A stretch of 64,000 nt of DNA from Ruegeria arenilitoris (GCF_013032855.1 NZ_WQDA01000005.1:248001-312000), one strand, 5' to 3'. Positions 1-9,786 are shown, counted from the first letter of the stretch. The notes: a model not told the origin generated them from the letters alone. Program-made: numbers and translations.

Positions 1-122
1 TGGCGGGACCGGACCTGCCAGGCTTTCGGGGCTTGGCGCATTCTCGCAGGCTGGCTAATCTGACCGGGCCTGTGCGGGTCCGGTTGGGTCGGGCCGGTCA
101 AACATGAACAAGCTCCGAGCAG
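1..122. other. window edge, upstream of zntB
   Basis: No gene can be assigned. All three forward frames stay open from the left edge and then stop (at about 58, 63 and 107), so this could hold the last residues of a preceding rightward gene, but nothing recognisable is encoded. It contains the leader of the following transporter gene. No clear ribosome binding site is seen just before the ATG at 123. Confidence 0.3.
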
Positions 123-1115
123 ATGACAGTGCCGAACCCAGATTTCCCCGATGTCATGACCTGGATCTTCGATGGATCCGGCAAAGCCGTGTCACTGGAC
201 GCCGATGAATTTGCCAGCTGGATACCGGCCGGACCGGAGGGGCAGTTCGCTTGGCAACACCTGAGGCTGGAAGCGTCTGGCACGGTTCCGCTTCTGCGCG
301 CCGGCGGGCTTGATGAGTTCGTGATCGACGCTCTGACGGCGGACGAGACCCGGCCCCGCTGTACCGTCCATGGCGATGGCGTAATCCTGAACCTGCGCGG
401 AGTGAACCTGCAAGAAGGGCAACCGCCCGAAGACATGATCTCGGTCAGGCTGTGGTTGACGGAGAACAAGATCATCGGTGTCTGGCGCCGCCCCTTGGAT
501 GCGGTTGCGGACATGCTGGCTGCAATCGACCGCGGGCAGGCACCGAAATCGCCGGGTGACTTCGTCGCGCGCTTGGCCTTGCGGCTGGCAGATAGGGCCG
601 AACCTGCGATCACTGATCTGAACGAACGTGTGGATGATCTAGAAGAGGCGCTTCTTGAGGCGAATGCCGAGATTTCCCGGTCTGAGCTGGCGGCGATCCG
701 CAGGTCCTCCATCGTTCTGCGCCGGTATCTGGTACCCCAGCGCGACGCGTTGACGACGCTCGAGATCGAAGACGTGCCGTGGTTGCAGCCTCACGACCGG
801 TCGCGGTTGCGCGAAGCCTCGGAGCGGATCTACCGGATCGGCGAGGATTTGGCTGCCGTGCGGGAACGGGTTCAGATCATACACGATCAACTGATGGATG
901 AACGGGCCGAACGTATGAACAGCCGTATGCTCGTGCTGTCAGTGGTCAGCGCTGTCTTTCTGCCGCTGGGCCTGGTGGCGGGAGTGCTGGGGATCAATGT
1001 CGCCGGCATTCCCGGCGCCGAAAGTCCGCATGCATTCTGGGTCGTTTGCGCTTTGCTGGTCGCACTTGGCGGGATGCTTCTGGGAGTTGCCAGGTGGCTT
1101 GGGATGTTCCGATAG
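123..1115 (+). CDS. zntB: ZntB/CorA-family divalent metal transporter
   Basis: A 330-residue inner-membrane transporter of the CorA superfamily, closest in layout to ZntB zinc transporters. The long soluble N-terminal part (to about residue 265) ends in a charged helical stalk rich in E, R and D (about 160-265). Two C-terminal membrane segments follow: one at about 270-290 ending in GIN, the place of the family's GxN pore signature (GMN in classical CorA), and one at about 300-325. Length fits the family (320-330). The gene stands alone, convergent with mdh. Direction of transport and metal (Zn or Mg) cannot be read from the sequence. The family assignment is firm. Confidence 0.85.
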   Translation: MTVPNPDFPDVMTWIFDGSGKAVSLDADEFASWIPAGPEGQFAWQHLRLEASGTVPLLRAGGLDEFVIDALTADETRPRCTVHGDGVILNLRGVNLQEGQPPEDMISVRLWLTENKIIGVWRRPLDAVADMLAAIDRGQAPKSPGDFVARLALRLADRAEPAITDLNERVDDLEEALLEANAEISRSELAAIRRSSIVLRRYLVPQRDALTTLEIEDVPWLQPHDRSRLREASERIYRIGEDLAAVRERVQIIHDQLMDERAERMNSRMLVLSVVSAVFLPLGLVAGVLGINVAGIPGAESPHAFWVVCALLVALGGMLLGVARWLGMFR

Positions 1116-1127
1116 AACTCGAGGGAC

Positions 1128-1164
1128 CAAAAGAAATGCCCCGCCGGTTGCATCCAGCGGGGCA
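1128..1164 (-). terminator. rho-independent terminator of mdh
   Basis: Eight-base arms TGCCCCGC (1137-1144) and GCGGGGCA (1157-1164) enclose a 12-base loop. Read leftward the stem is followed by TTTCTTTTGG, a classic U tract. It lies between the end of mdh and the end of the convergent zntB and is oriented for mdh. Confidence 0.85.
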
Positions 1165-1219
1165 GGGTGTCATGCGTTTGGCCGGATCTTTGGTGGGGAC
1201 CAAAAATCCGATCAATGTA

Positions 1220-2227
<1,008 letters not shown>

Positions 2228-2342
2228 CTAAAACGCCGTTGCGCAAGGGTTCTGCGGCGCGGCATGCGACCGCATACCGTTTGCCTGCCCCCCGCCGGTT
2301 GCGCTAAACCACCCGCAGGACAAGCCGTTTCGGGGCCGCCGC

Positions 2343-3098
2343 ATGGTTGAATTGAACCTGATGTTTTTTGCCGTGGCGATCCCGGCAGTGATCTTTGCGG
2401 GCATTTCCAAGGGCGGCTTCGGCTCGGGCGTGGCTTTTGCGTCGTCGTCGATTCTGGCGTTGATCCTTGATCCGGGGCAGGCGCTGGCGCTGATGTTGCC
2501 GATCCTGATGGTGATCGACCTGGCCACCCTGCGCCCCTACTGGAAACGGTGGAACTGGCCCGACGCGCGTCTGCTGATGCTGGGGGCAGTGCCGGGTGTG
2601 GCGCTGGGCGCGCTGCTGTACCGGGCGACCGACGAAGACCTGCTGCGCCTGCTGATCGGGGGCATCTCGGTGGGCTTCGTGGTCTGGCATGTGGCGCAAT
2701 CCCGCGGCTGGGTGCGCGGTTTCGCCAACCGCCTGCCGCCTCCGGCCGGGCTGTTCGCCGGGCTGGTCGCCGGCTTCACCAGCTTTGTCAGCCACGCCGG
2801 CGGCCCGCCCGCCGCCGTCTACCTGCTGTCGCAACGCCTGACGAAAACCGAGTTTCAGGCCACCACCGTGCTGGTCTTTTGGGTCATCAACATCGCCAAG
2901 TTTGTCCCCTATGCCTATCTGGGCATGTTCACCCTGCAGACCGCCTGGGCCGACCTGCTGCTGACCCCCTTTGCCATCCTCGGCGCCTGGCTGGGCGTAC
3001 GCGCCCATTGGATGATGTCCGAGCGGCTGTTCTTCGGCATCGCCTATGTGCTGCTGACCCTGACCGGGTCAAAACTGATCTGGGACGCGCTGACCTGA
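2343..3098 (+). CDS. TSUP family (TauE/SafE) membrane permease
   Basis: A 251-residue hydrophobic protein with about eight membrane segments and the two-fold repeat of the sulfite exporter TauE/SafE (TSUP) family. The first half carries the glycine-rich FAGISKGGFGSG motif near residues 20-30 and the second half the related FVSHAGGPPAAVYL. Family members export sulfite, sulfoacetate or other small organosulfur anions or organic acids; no substrate can be deduced here. It is divergent from mdh and convergent with a small secreted protein whose stop lies only a few bases away. It is distinct from the two longer TSUP paralogues near 23-25 kb. Confidence 0.85.
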   Translation: MVELNLMFFAVAIPAVIFAGISKGGFGSGVAFASSSILALILDPGQALALMLPILMVIDLATLRPYWKRWNWPDARLLMLGAVPGVALGALLYRATDEDLLRLLIGGISVGFVVWHVAQSRGWVRGFANRLPPPAGLFAGLVAGFTSFVSHAGGPPAAVYLLSQRLTKTEFQATTVLVFWVINIAKFVPYAYLGMFTLQTAWADLLLTPFAILGAWLGVRAHWMMSERLFFGIAYVLLTLTGSKLIWDALT

Positions 3099-3101
3099 CG
3101 C

Positions 3102-3407
3102 TCAGGTGTTCGGCGGCAGCGCCTCGGCCAGCGTCTCATAGGCCTCGCCCGCAGCCACCAGACAGGTCAACCCGTTGGGCAGTGTCACGATGATCGTCCA
3201 AGTGCCGGTTTCGTCCGAGGCAAAGACCTCCATGACCGTACCTTGCCGCGCCATGCCGATGCCGCGCCGGGTCTCGCCATAGGTCTCGGCCAGCCGCTGC
3301 AGCACGTCCGGCCGGGGCGCACAGTTCGGCGTTTGCGCATGTACCTGCTGCGCCGCCAGCACCATGATGCCCAGCCCCATCGTCATCTGAAACAACCGCT
3401 GATTCAT
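3102..3407 (-). CDS. small secreted hypothetical protein
   Basis: A 101-residue protein with a clear Sec signal peptide (about residues 1-24, cleavage after VHA-Q). The mature part has two cysteines (NCAPR and LTCLVA) that could form a disulfide, and a short beta-rich stretch TWTIIVTLPNGLTC. I do not recognise a characterised family. Similar small periplasmic proteins of about 100 residues occur in Roseobacter genomes. It ends almost against the convergent TSUP gene and starts about 170 bases before the Mcl2-type lyase gene, sharing that intergenic region. Confidence 0.7.
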   Translation of the reverse strand: MNQRLFQMTMGLGIMVLAAQQVHAQTPNCAPRPDVLQRLAETYGETRRGIGMARQGTVMEVFASDETGTWTIIVTLPNGLTCLVAAGEAYETLAEALPPNT

Positions 3408-3575
3408 TTCCGGCCCCCTTTGCTTGCTGACTGGACCAAAGCTGCCCGAACCCTCTGCAATTGCGGTAAAACCACCGCGCGTTGCGTCACATGCTGCAAT
3501 GCGGCGATTTGGGCCTTGAAGTTTCCGGCAAAAAATGCCCCTTTCTGCGCAACTTTATTTCAACGAGAGGTTCCC

Positions 3576-4433
3576 ATGGACCCGCGCCAGCGCCCCTACC
3601 GCTCTGTTCTGTACATTCCCGGCTCCAATGAACGGGCGCTCGACAAGGCGCGCACGCTGCCGGTCGATGCCATTATCTTCGACCTGGAAGACGCGGTTGC
3701 CGCCGATGAAAAAGAGAACGCACGCGAAACGCTCAAGGCCGCGCTGGCGACGGGCGGATACGGCCCACGCGTCAAGATCGTTCGAATCAACGGTCTGGAC
3801 ACCGACTGGGGCCGTGCCGATGCCGAGGCCGTGCGCGAGATGGATGCCGACGTGGTGCTGCTGCCCAAGGTGAACTCGGCCGCTGATGTCGATGCGATGG
3901 CCGCGATCACCGGCGACCTGCCGATCTGGGCGATGATGGAAACCCCGCGCGGCATGCTGAACGCGGCCGAGATCGCGGCGCATCCGCTGATGGCGGGCTT
4001 TGTCATGGGCACCAACGATCTGGCCAAAGAGCTTCAGACCCGCTTCCGCCCCGACCGCCTGCCGCTGATGACGTCGCTGGGCCTGTGCCTGCTGGCCGCC
4101 AAGGCCGAGGGGTTGGTGATCGTCGATGGCGTCTACAACGCCTTCAAGGATACCGAAGGTCTGGCTGTCGAATGTGCGCAGGGCCGCGACATGGGCTTTG
4201 ACGGCAAGACCCTGATCCACCCCGCGCAGGTCGAGACCGCCAACACCGCCTTTGCCCCGTCCGAGGCCGAGATCGACCTGGCCCGACGCCAGATCGCCGC
4301 TTTCGAAGAGGTCGAGGCCCAGGGGCAGGGCGTTGCCGTGGTCGATGGCAAGATCGTGGAAAACCTGCACGTTGTAACTGCCCGCGAAATTCTGGCAAAA
4401 GCAGAGGCGATATCAGCTTTGCAAGCGGGGTAA
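3576..4433 (+). CDS. mcl2: HpcH/CitE-type CoA ester lyase, Mcl2-like ((3S)-malyl-CoA thioesterase)
   Basis: A 285-residue TIM-barrel enzyme of the HpcH/HpaI/CitE family. Motifs: SVLYIPGSNERAL at the N terminus, IIFDLEDAVA (metal region), VRINGLDT, MMETPRGML with the metal-binding glutamate, and FVMGTNDLAKEL with the acidic metal ligand. Length and motifs resemble the Rhodobacter Mcl2 (3S)-malyl-CoA thioesterase more than the roughly 318-residue Mcl1 lyase. Mesaconyl-CoA hydratase lies 0.8 kb downstream on the same strand, supporting a role in the ethylmalonyl-CoA pathway, where Mcl2 hydrolyses malyl-CoA to malate. The start at ATG 3576 follows a purine-rich site (GAGAGG); the frame is open further upstream but not family-like. 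Lyase versus thioesterase activity is inferred. Confidence 0.8.
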   Translation: MDPRQRPYRSVLYIPGSNERALDKARTLPVDAIIFDLEDAVAADEKENARETLKAALATGGYGPRVKIVRINGLDTDWGRADAEAVREMDADVVLLPKVNSAADVDAMAAITGDLPIWAMMETPRGMLNAAEIAAHPLMAGFVMGTNDLAKELQTRFRPDRLPLMTSLGLCLLAAKAEGLVIVDGVYNAFKDTEGLAVECAQGRDMGFDGKTLIHPAQVETANTAFAPSEAEIDLARRQIAAFEEVEAQGQGVAVVDGKIVENLHVVTAREILAKAEAISALQAG

Positions 4434-4439
4434 GCCAGC

Positions 4440-4994
4440 ATGGGCTTCGTTCTTCTCATTCTCGGTGTGGCGCTTTGGTGGGCCGCGCATCTGTTCAAAC
4501 GTCTGATGCCCGCGCGCCGCGCGGCCATGGGTGACGCCGGAAAGGGCGCCGTCGCGGGTGCGCTTGTCGTGTCGATCCTGCTGATGATCTTCGGCTATCG
4601 CATGACCGATTTCATCCATGTCTGGGCACCGCCCAGCTTCATGATCCACATCAACAACCTGCTGGTGCTGATCGCCATCTGGATGATGAGCCCGGCCGGA
4701 ACCAAGGGCCGACTGCTGAACAAGGTGCGTCACCCGATGCTGGGCGGGTTCAAGCTCTGGGCCTTTGCGCATCTGCTGGTCAATGGTGATCTGGCGTCGA
4801 TCATCCTGTTCGGCGGCCTGTTGGCCTGGGCCGTGGTCGAAGTGATCGTCATCAACAAGTCCGAGCCCGATTGGACCCCGGGCGAGCCCGGAACGCTGGG
4901 CAAGGATGCGATGTTCTTCGTGGCCTCGATCGTGCTGCTGGGCATCATCGGCTACATTCATGGGCTGGTCGGCCCGTCTCCGTTCCCGGGCTAG
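4440..4994 (+). CDS. NnrU family membrane protein
   Basis: A 184-residue membrane protein with about five hydrophobic segments and the NnrU-family hallmarks ALWWAAHLFKR near the N terminus and VRHPMLGGFKLWAFAHLLVNGDLAS in the centre, whose histidines could bind haem or metal. NnrU-type proteins were named from nitric-oxide reductase clusters, and the fold resembles phospholipid/isoprenylcysteine methyltransferase-like membrane proteins; the biochemical role is unknown. It begins six bases after the Mcl2-type gene and is followed closely by the DUF1737 gene, so it is probably cotranscribed with both and with mch. No denitrification gene is nearby. Confidence 0.85.
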   Translation: MGFVLLILGVALWWAAHLFKRLMPARRAAMGDAGKGAVAGALVVSILLMIFGYRMTDFIHVWAPPSFMIHINNLLVLIAIWMMSPAGTKGRLLNKVRHPMLGGFKLWAFAHLLVNGDLASIILFGGLLAWAVVEVIVINKSEPDWTPGEPGTLGKDAMFFVASIVLLGIIGYIHGLVGPSPFPG

Positions 4995-5006
4995 GCAGGT
5001 GATGTG

Positions 5007-5213
5007 ATGGCAAAACTTTATCGACTGCTGACTGAAGAGGACACCTCGGACTTCTGCCACAAGGTGTCCGAGGCGCTGGCCAAAGGGTGGGAGCTGCACG
5101 GCTCTCCGGCCTATGCGTTCGATCCGTCCACCAGCAAGATGCGCTGTGCGCAGGCCGTGACCAAGGAGGTCGCGGCCGACTATTCCCCCGACATGAAACT
5201 GGGACAGCAATAA
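5007..5213 (+). CDS. DUF1737 domain protein
   Basis: A 68-residue protein that is nearly all one DUF1737 domain: KLYRLLTEEDTSDFCHKVSEAL, then GWELHGSPAYAFD, then a short tail with KMRCAQAVTKE. Proteins of this family are small, cytoplasmic and uncharacterised. The ATG at 5007 is preferred; an in-frame GTG lies directly before it. The stop codon overlaps the start of mch (TAATG), so translation of the two is probably coupled. That ties this unknown protein to the ethylmalonyl-CoA pathway gene by context only. Confidence 0.8.
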   Translation: MAKLYRLLTEEDTSDFCHKVSEALAKGWELHGSPAYAFDPSTSKMRCAQAVTKEVAADYSPDMKLGQQ

Positions 5214-6241
5214 TGGCAAAGACCAATCCGGGCCGCTTTTTCGAGGATTACTCCATCGGGCAGGTGCTGCACCACGCGGTGCCCCGCACCGTGACGGAGG
5301 GCGAGCGCGCGCTCTATCATGCGCTCTATCCCGCGCGCCACGCGCTTTATTCCTCGGACGAGTTCGCCCGGAGCTGCGGCCTGCCGCAAAGCCCGATCGA
5401 CGATCTGGCGGCGTTCCATGTGGTGTTCGGCAAGACGGTGCCGGACATCTCGCTGAACGCGGTCGCCAATCTGGGCTATGCCGAGGGGCGCTGGCTGCAG
5501 CCGGTCCATCCCGGTGACACCCTGCGGTCGGACTCCGAGGTCATCGGGCTGAAACAGAACTCGAACGGCAAGACCGGCGTGGTCTGGGTGCGCACGCGCG
5601 GCCTGAATCAGCGCGACGAAGTGGTGATCGAATATGTGCGCTGGGTGATGGTGCGGAAATCGAACCTTGATGCGCCGGCGCCCGAAACCGTGGTGCCGGA
5701 CCTGAAAAAGGCGCTGGCGCCCGGCGACCTCGTGGTGCCGAGCGGGCTGGATTTCAGCAAATACGACTTTGCTCTGGCCGGTGAACCGCACCGCTGGGGA
5801 GACTACCAGATCGGCGAAACCATCGACCATGTCGACGGCGTGACCGTGGAAGAGGCCGAGCACATGCTGGCCACCCGCTTGTGGCAGAACACTGCCAAGG
5901 TGCATTTCGACCTGACCTTCCGCCCCGATGGGCGGTTGATCTATGGCGGCCATGTGATCTCGATGGCGCGCGCGCTGTCGTTCAACGGGCTGGCCAATGC
6001 GCAGATGATCGTCGGTTTGAACGGCGGGGCCCATGCCAACCCCTGTTTCGCCGGAGACACCGTCAAGGCGTGGTCCGAGGTGCTGGACAAGGCCGAAACC
6101 GGCGTGCCCGGCGTGGGTGCGATCCGGTTGCGACTGGTGGCGACCAAGGGCGGCGAGGCCTTTGCGCTGCGCGGCCCGGATGGAAAATACAGCCCCGACG
6201 TCCTGCTGGATCTGGACTATTGGGCGCTGATGCCGATCTGA
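5213..6241 (+). CDS. mch: mesaconyl-CoA hydratase (MaoC-like, Mch)
   Basis: A 342-residue double-hotdog (MaoC-like) hydratase. It closely matches the Rhodobacter mesaconyl-CoA hydratase pattern: NPGRFFEDY at the N terminus, ALYPARHALYSSDEFARSCG, HVVFGKTVPDISLNAV, YVRWVMVRK in the middle, then AGEPHRWGDYQIGE, TRLWQNTAKVHFD and YGGHVISMARALSFNGLANA in the second hotdog. Mch hydrates mesaconyl-C1-CoA to beta-methylmalyl-CoA, a late step of the ethylmalonyl-CoA pathway. The start is the ATG overlapping the DUF1737 stop; a longer open frame begins inside DUF1737 and lacks family similarity. ecm and ccr lie 7-11 kb downstream, so most of the pathway's diagnostic enzymes are in this window. Confidence 0.95.
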   Translation: MAKTNPGRFFEDYSIGQVLHHAVPRTVTEGERALYHALYPARHALYSSDEFARSCGLPQSPIDDLAAFHVVFGKTVPDISLNAVANLGYAEGRWLQPVHPGDTLRSDSEVIGLKQNSNGKTGVVWVRTRGLNQRDEVVIEYVRWVMVRKSNLDAPAPETVVPDLKKALAPGDLVVPSGLDFSKYDFALAGEPHRWGDYQIGETIDHVDGVTVEEAEHMLATRLWQNTAKVHFDLTFRPDGRLIYGGHVISMARALSFNGLANAQMIVGLNGGAHANPCFAGDTVKAWSEVLDKAETGVPGVGAIRLRLVATKGGEAFALRGPDGKYSPDVLLDLDYWALMPI

Positions 6242-6301
6242 GCGGGCTGGCCCCCACAGTCTTGTGATCCCGACCGGGCCGAACCGTGCTAGGTTCGGCT
6301 C

Positions 6302-6964
6302 ATGTCTTTTCTGCGTATCCTTGCCGCTGCACTTTGCCTTGCCCGCCCGGCGTCGGCCTGCGAACTGGCGCTGGCGCTGGCCGTAGATGTGTCCGGCTCG
6401 GTCGACAGTTCGGAATACCGCATCCAGATGGATGGCCTGGCGGCCGGACTGCGCGATCCGGTCGTGTCCGAGGCGCTGGTGCGCGGCCAGGCCCGGTTGA
6501 TGCTGGTGCAATGGACAGGGACCTCGCGGCAGCGGATCACCATCCCCTGGACCAAAATTGACGGGTTCGACGCACTGGATGCGTTTGCAGCAAAAGTGTC
6601 GGCCGATCCGCGTGTCTGGCGCAATTTCTCGACCGCGATCGGTGAGGCGCTGGAAATGACCGTGAACAGCTTTCTCGAGGTGCCCGAGTGCAAGCGTCAT
6701 CTGATCGACATCTCGGGAGACGGCGTCTCGAACGAAGGGGTTGAACCCACCGAGATCCGGGACCTTTTGCGCCGTCAGGGGATTACGGTGAACGCAATTG
6801 CTATCGAGGAGAGCGAACCAGACCTGACGGCCTATTTCTTTGAAAACGTCATAGTCGGCGAAGGGGCCTTCGTCGTATCGGCTGCCGGTTTCAAGGACTA
6901 TCCCGAACGGATCCGGAAAAAACTTCTGCGTGAAGTCACGCGGCAGACTGCCGATCTGCGCTGA
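6302..6964 (+). CDS. DUF1194 (von Willebrand A-like) exported protein
   Basis: A 220-residue protein with a signal peptide (about 1-20, cleavage near ASA-C) followed by a DUF1194/VWA domain. The MIDAS metal site is visible as DVSGSVDSSEY near residues 29-39, a threonine region (GTSRQRITIPW) follows, and IDISGDGVSNEGV at about 138-150 supplies the second acidic motif. VWA domains mediate metal-dependent protein contacts. The start is only 60 bases after mch, but the gene ends before the long regulatory region of sdhCDAB, so it is probably independent of sdh. The residue after the cleavage site is cysteine in ASACELA; a lipoprotein is possible but the lipobox is weak. Confidence 0.85.
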   Translation: MSFLRILAAALCLARPASACELALALAVDVSGSVDSSEYRIQMDGLAAGLRDPVVSEALVRGQARLMLVQWTGTSRQRITIPWTKIDGFDALDAFAAKVSADPRVWRNFSTAIGEALEMTVNSFLEVPECKRHLIDISGDGVSNEGVEPTEIRDLLRRQGITVNAIAIEESEPDLTAYFFENVIVGEGAFVVSAAGFKDYPERIRKKLLREVTRQTADLR

Positions 6965-6978
6965 GCGCAGAAAGATTC

Positions 6979-7064
6979 GTGATCACATTGCTTGACCCTT
7001 GAAAACGCTAACATTGGAGGGTTGGAATGCATTTTGTGATCACGAGAATATTTTGTGTGATCAC
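6979..7064 (+). promoter_or_regulatory. three GTGATCAC palindromes upstream of sdhC
   Basis: The perfect 8-bp palindrome GTGATCAC occurs three times in the 215-base gap before sdhC: 6979-6986, 7036-7043 and 7057-7064. The last two are 21 bp apart centre to centre, two helical turns, and the first is 57 bp further up. The flanks of copies two and three are also similar (TTTTGTGATCACG and TTTTGTGTGATCACG). The arrangement looks like a cooperative transcription-factor binding region for sdhCDAB. The factor is not identified; the site is shorter than a standard CRP/FNR box. Confidence 0.6.
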
Positions 7065-7179
7065 GTTTCCGAATTATCGGCCGAATTGCGGGTGATTTGA
7101 TCTTTTTTGCACGCGCAGCGCGTGACAGGGTCGCAAAATGGAGTAAAAACTTCGGTAGCCAACCTCAAAAGGAGCCGCC

Positions 7180-7566
7180 ATGGCCGATGTCAATCGGGGG
7201 AACCGCCCGCTATCGCCGCATCTGTCGATCTATCGTCCGCAGTTGACCTCTGTCACTTCCATCCTGACCCGGATCACCGGCAACGCCATGTTGGTGGCCG
7301 CGCTGTTGATCGTCTGGTGGTTCCTGGCCGCAGCCACGTCGCCCGAAGCCTTTGATCGCGCCAATGGTGTGATCACGTCGCTCCTCGGGGACTTGGTCAT
7401 GGCACTGTCGCTTTGGGGTCTTTGGTACCACACGCTTGCCGGCATCCGGCACCTGATCTGGGACAACGCGATCGGACTGGATATCCCGACAGCCTACAAG
7501 CTGGGCTGGGCGGTTGTGATCGGCTCTTTCGTGCTGACTTTACTGACACTGTTGATCGTTGCCTGA
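7180..7566 (+). CDS. sdhC: succinate dehydrogenase cytochrome b556 subunit
   Basis: The 128-residue large membrane anchor of complex II. N-terminal RPLSPHLSIYRPQLTSVTSILTRI-type signature: the SPHL and SxxSIxxRxTG-like segments near residues 8-30 form part of the quinone site. Three membrane segments follow, with the haem-ligand histidine region WYHTLAGIRHLIWD in the second. First gene of sdhCDAB. A strong Shine-Dalgarno (AAAAGGAG) precedes the ATG. SdhC and SdhD hold haem b and pass electrons from SdhB to ubiquinone. Confidence 0.95.
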   Translation: MADVNRGNRPLSPHLSIYRPQLTSVTSILTRITGNAMLVAALLIVWWFLAAATSPEAFDRANGVITSLLGDLVMALSLWGLWYHTLAGIRHLIWDNAIGLDIPTAYKLGWAVVIGSFVLTLLTLLIVA

Positions 7567-7577
7567 GGGAGGCTGAC

Positions 7578-7949
7578 ATGCGTTATCTTACCGACCGCAA
7601 ACGCGCCGTAGGCCTGGGATCGGCCAAGTCGGGCACCGAACATTTTTGGGCGATGAAGGTCAGCTCGGTTGCGCTGCTGATCCTTGTCCCGCTTTTTGTC
7701 TTCACATTCGGCCCCACGCTGGGACAGCCCTTTGACGTGGTGCTGGACTATTACTCGCGGCCATTCCCGGCGATCGTCGCGGCCCTGACGCTGGCCGTCG
7801 GGTTCAAGCATTTCGCTGATGGTGCCCAGGTGATGATCGAGGACTATGTGCACGGCACAATGGAAAAGGTTCTGATCATCCTCGTGAAGTGTCTCTCATA
7901 TGGCGCCGCGGCCGCAGGTATCTTCGCCGTCGCCCGCATTGCCCTCTAA
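7578..7949 (+). CDS. sdhD: succinate dehydrogenase hydrophobic membrane anchor subunit
   Basis: The 123-residue small membrane anchor of complex II with three hydrophobic helices (about 27-48, 62-82 and 100-122). The second holds the [18 protein letters not shown] segment, containing the histidine/aspartate/tyrosine residues typical of the haem and quinone region. The start is ATG 7578, preceded by GAGGGAGG eleven bases after the sdhC stop; an upstream in-frame extension would run into sdhC. It lies between sdhC and sdhA, as in most alphaproteobacteria. Confidence 0.95.
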   Translation: MRYLTDRKRAVGLGSAKSGTEHFWAMKVSSVALLILVPLFVFTFGPTLGQPFDVVLDYYSRPFPAIVAALTLAVGFKHFADGAQVMIEDYVHGTMEKVLIILVKCLSYGAAAAGIFAVARIAL

Positions 7950-7968
7950 CACCCCGGAGCTGAATGAA

Positions 7969-9774
7969 ATGGCTGCTTACGAATACGAAACGCACGAATA
8001 TGATGTGGTCGTGGTCGGCGCCGGTGGGGCCGGTCTGCGTGCCACGCTCGGCATGGCCGAACAAGGTCTGCGCACCGCTTGCGTAACTAAGGTTTTTCCG
8101 ACCCGTTCGCACACCGTTGCGGCGCAGGGTGGCATTGCGGCGTCGCTGTCGAACATGGGCCCCGACCATTGGCAGTGGCACATGTATGACACCGTCAAGG
8201 GCTCGGACTGGCTGGGTGACACCGACGCGATGGAATACCTGGCGCGCGAGGCACCCAAGGCCGTCTATGAGTTGGAGCATTACGGTGTGCCGTTCTCGCG
8301 CACCGAAGAAGGCAAGATCTATCAGCGTCCCTTTGGTGGCCACACGACCGAATTCGGTGAGGGCCCCGCAGTTCAGCGCACCTGTGCTGCTGCCGACCGG
8401 ACCGGTCACGCGATTCTGCACACGCTGTACGGGCAGTCACTGAAGAACAACGCGGAATTCTACATCGAATATTTCGCCATTGACCTGATCATGTCCGAAG
8501 ACGGCCAGTGCCAAGGCGTTGTCTGCTGGAAGCTGGACGACGGCACCATGCATGTCTTCAACGCCAAGATGGTGGTTCTGGCCACGGGCGGTTACGGCCG
8601 CGCCTATTTCAGCGCGACCTCGGCCCACACCTGCACCGGCGACGGCGGCGGCATGGTGGCCCGTGCCGGCCTGGCCTTGCAGGACATGGAATTCGTGCAG
8701 TTTCACCCGACCGGCATCTACGGCTCGGGCTGCCTGATCACCGAAGGCGCCCGCGGCGAAGGCGGATATCTGACCAACTCGGAAGGTGAACGGTTCATGG
8801 AGCGCTACGCGCCCCAATACAAGGACCTCGCACCGCGCGACTATGTCTCGCGTTCGATGACAATGGAAATCCGCGAAGGGCGCGGCGTCGGTCCCGAAGG
8901 CGACCATATTCACCTGAACCTGAGCCATCTACCAGCCGAAGCCCTGCATGAGCGTTTGCCGGGCATCTCGGAAAGCGCAAAGATCTTCGCCGGCGTGGAT
9001 GTCACCAAGGAACCGATCCCGGTTCTTCCGACCGTGCACTACAACATGGGCGGTATTCCGACCAACTACTGGGGCGAGGTGTTGAACCCGACCGCCGACG
9101 ATCCGAACGCCGTTGTGCCCGGCCTGATGGCCGTCGGCGAAGCCGGTTGCGCGTCGGTTCACGGAGCGAACCGGTTGGGGTCGAACTCATTGATCGACCT
9201 CGTGGTCTTTGGCCGTGCGGCGGCGATCCGGGCCGGCAAGGTCGTCGACCCCGAAACGCCCAACCCGGTCCTGAACCAGGCCTCGGTCGACAAGGCGTTT
9301 GATCGGTTCGATGCGGTGCGCAATGCCAGCGGCGCAATCCCGACGGCCGATCTGCGGCTTGAAATGCAGAAAACCATGCAGGCGGATGCTGCGGTGTTCC
9401 GGACGGCCAAGACCCTGGCCGAAGGGGTCGAGAAGATGACTGCAATCGCGGCCAAGATGGAGGACATCAAGGTCACGGATCGCAGCCTGATCTGGAACAG
9501 CGACTTGATGGAGACGCTGGAACTGACCAACCTGATGCCCAACGCGCTTGCCACAATCGTCGGAGCCGAAGCGCGGAAGGAATCCCGCGGCGCTCATGCA
9601 CACGAAGACTTCACCGAGCGCGATGACGAAAACTGGCGTGTTCACACCGTGTCCCGGGTTGACGGGAACAAGGTCGAACTCAGCTATCGCCCGGTCATCG
9701 TCGATCCGCTGAGCACCGAGGCTGAAGGCGGTATCAGCCTTGAAAAGATCGCGCCCAAGGCGCGGACATTCTGA
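7969..9774 (+). CDS. sdhA: succinate dehydrogenase flavoprotein subunit
   Basis: A 601-residue catalytic subunit that oxidises succinate to fumarate with covalently bound FAD. Visible: FAD dinucleotide motif [13 protein letters not shown] (about 13-25), the flavinylation histidine in [13 protein letters not shown], the substrate segment [13 protein letters not shown], the active-site arginine region RDYVSRSM, and the FAD-binding [19 protein letters not shown] near residue 400. The ATG at 7969 is the family start; the frame is open upstream into sdhD but that part is not conserved. Second enzymatic step after the membrane anchors; followed 12 bases later by sdhB. Confidence 0.98.
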   Translation: MAAYEYETHEYDVVVVGAGGAGLRATLGMAEQGLRTACVTKVFPTRSHTVAAQGGIAASLSNMGPDHWQWHMYDTVKGSDWLGDTDAMEYLAREAPKAVYELEHYGVPFSRTEEGKIYQRPFGGHTTEFGEGPAVQRTCAAADRTGHAILHTLYGQSLKNNAEFYIEYFAIDLIMSEDGQCQGVVCWKLDDGTMHVFNAKMVVLATGGYGRAYFSATSAHTCTGDGGGMVARAGLALQDMEFVQFHPTGIYGSGCLITEGARGEGGYLTNSEGERFMERYAPQYKDLAPRDYVSRSMTMEIREGRGVGPEGDHIHLNLSHLPAEALHERLPGISESAKIFAGVDVTKEPIPVLPTVHYNMGGIPTNYWGEVLNPTADDPNAVVPGLMAVGEAGCASVHGANRLGSNSLIDLVVFGRAAAIRAGKVVDPETPNPVLNQASVDKAFDRFDAVRNASGAIPTADLRLEMQKTMQADAAVFRTAKTLAEGVEKMTAIAAKMEDIKVTDRSLIWNSDLMETLELTNLMPNALATIVGAEARKESRGAHAHEDFTERDDENWRVHTVSRVDGNKVELSYRPVIVDPLSTEAEGGISLEKIAPKARTF

Positions 9775-9786
9775 GGAGAGGAACAC

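Noticed and set aside
2304..3008. 234-codon frame antisense to the first TSUP permease
   Set aside because: Its composition (Q, G, H, R repeats) is that of a complementary strand of a hydrophobic gene, with no family match.
3421..3575. PccR/ScfR-type TTTGCAAA sites before the Mcl2-type gene
   Set aside because: TGCAA-like fragments occur (for example TGCAATTGCGG), but no paired TTTGCAAA motif, so regulator assignment is not supported.
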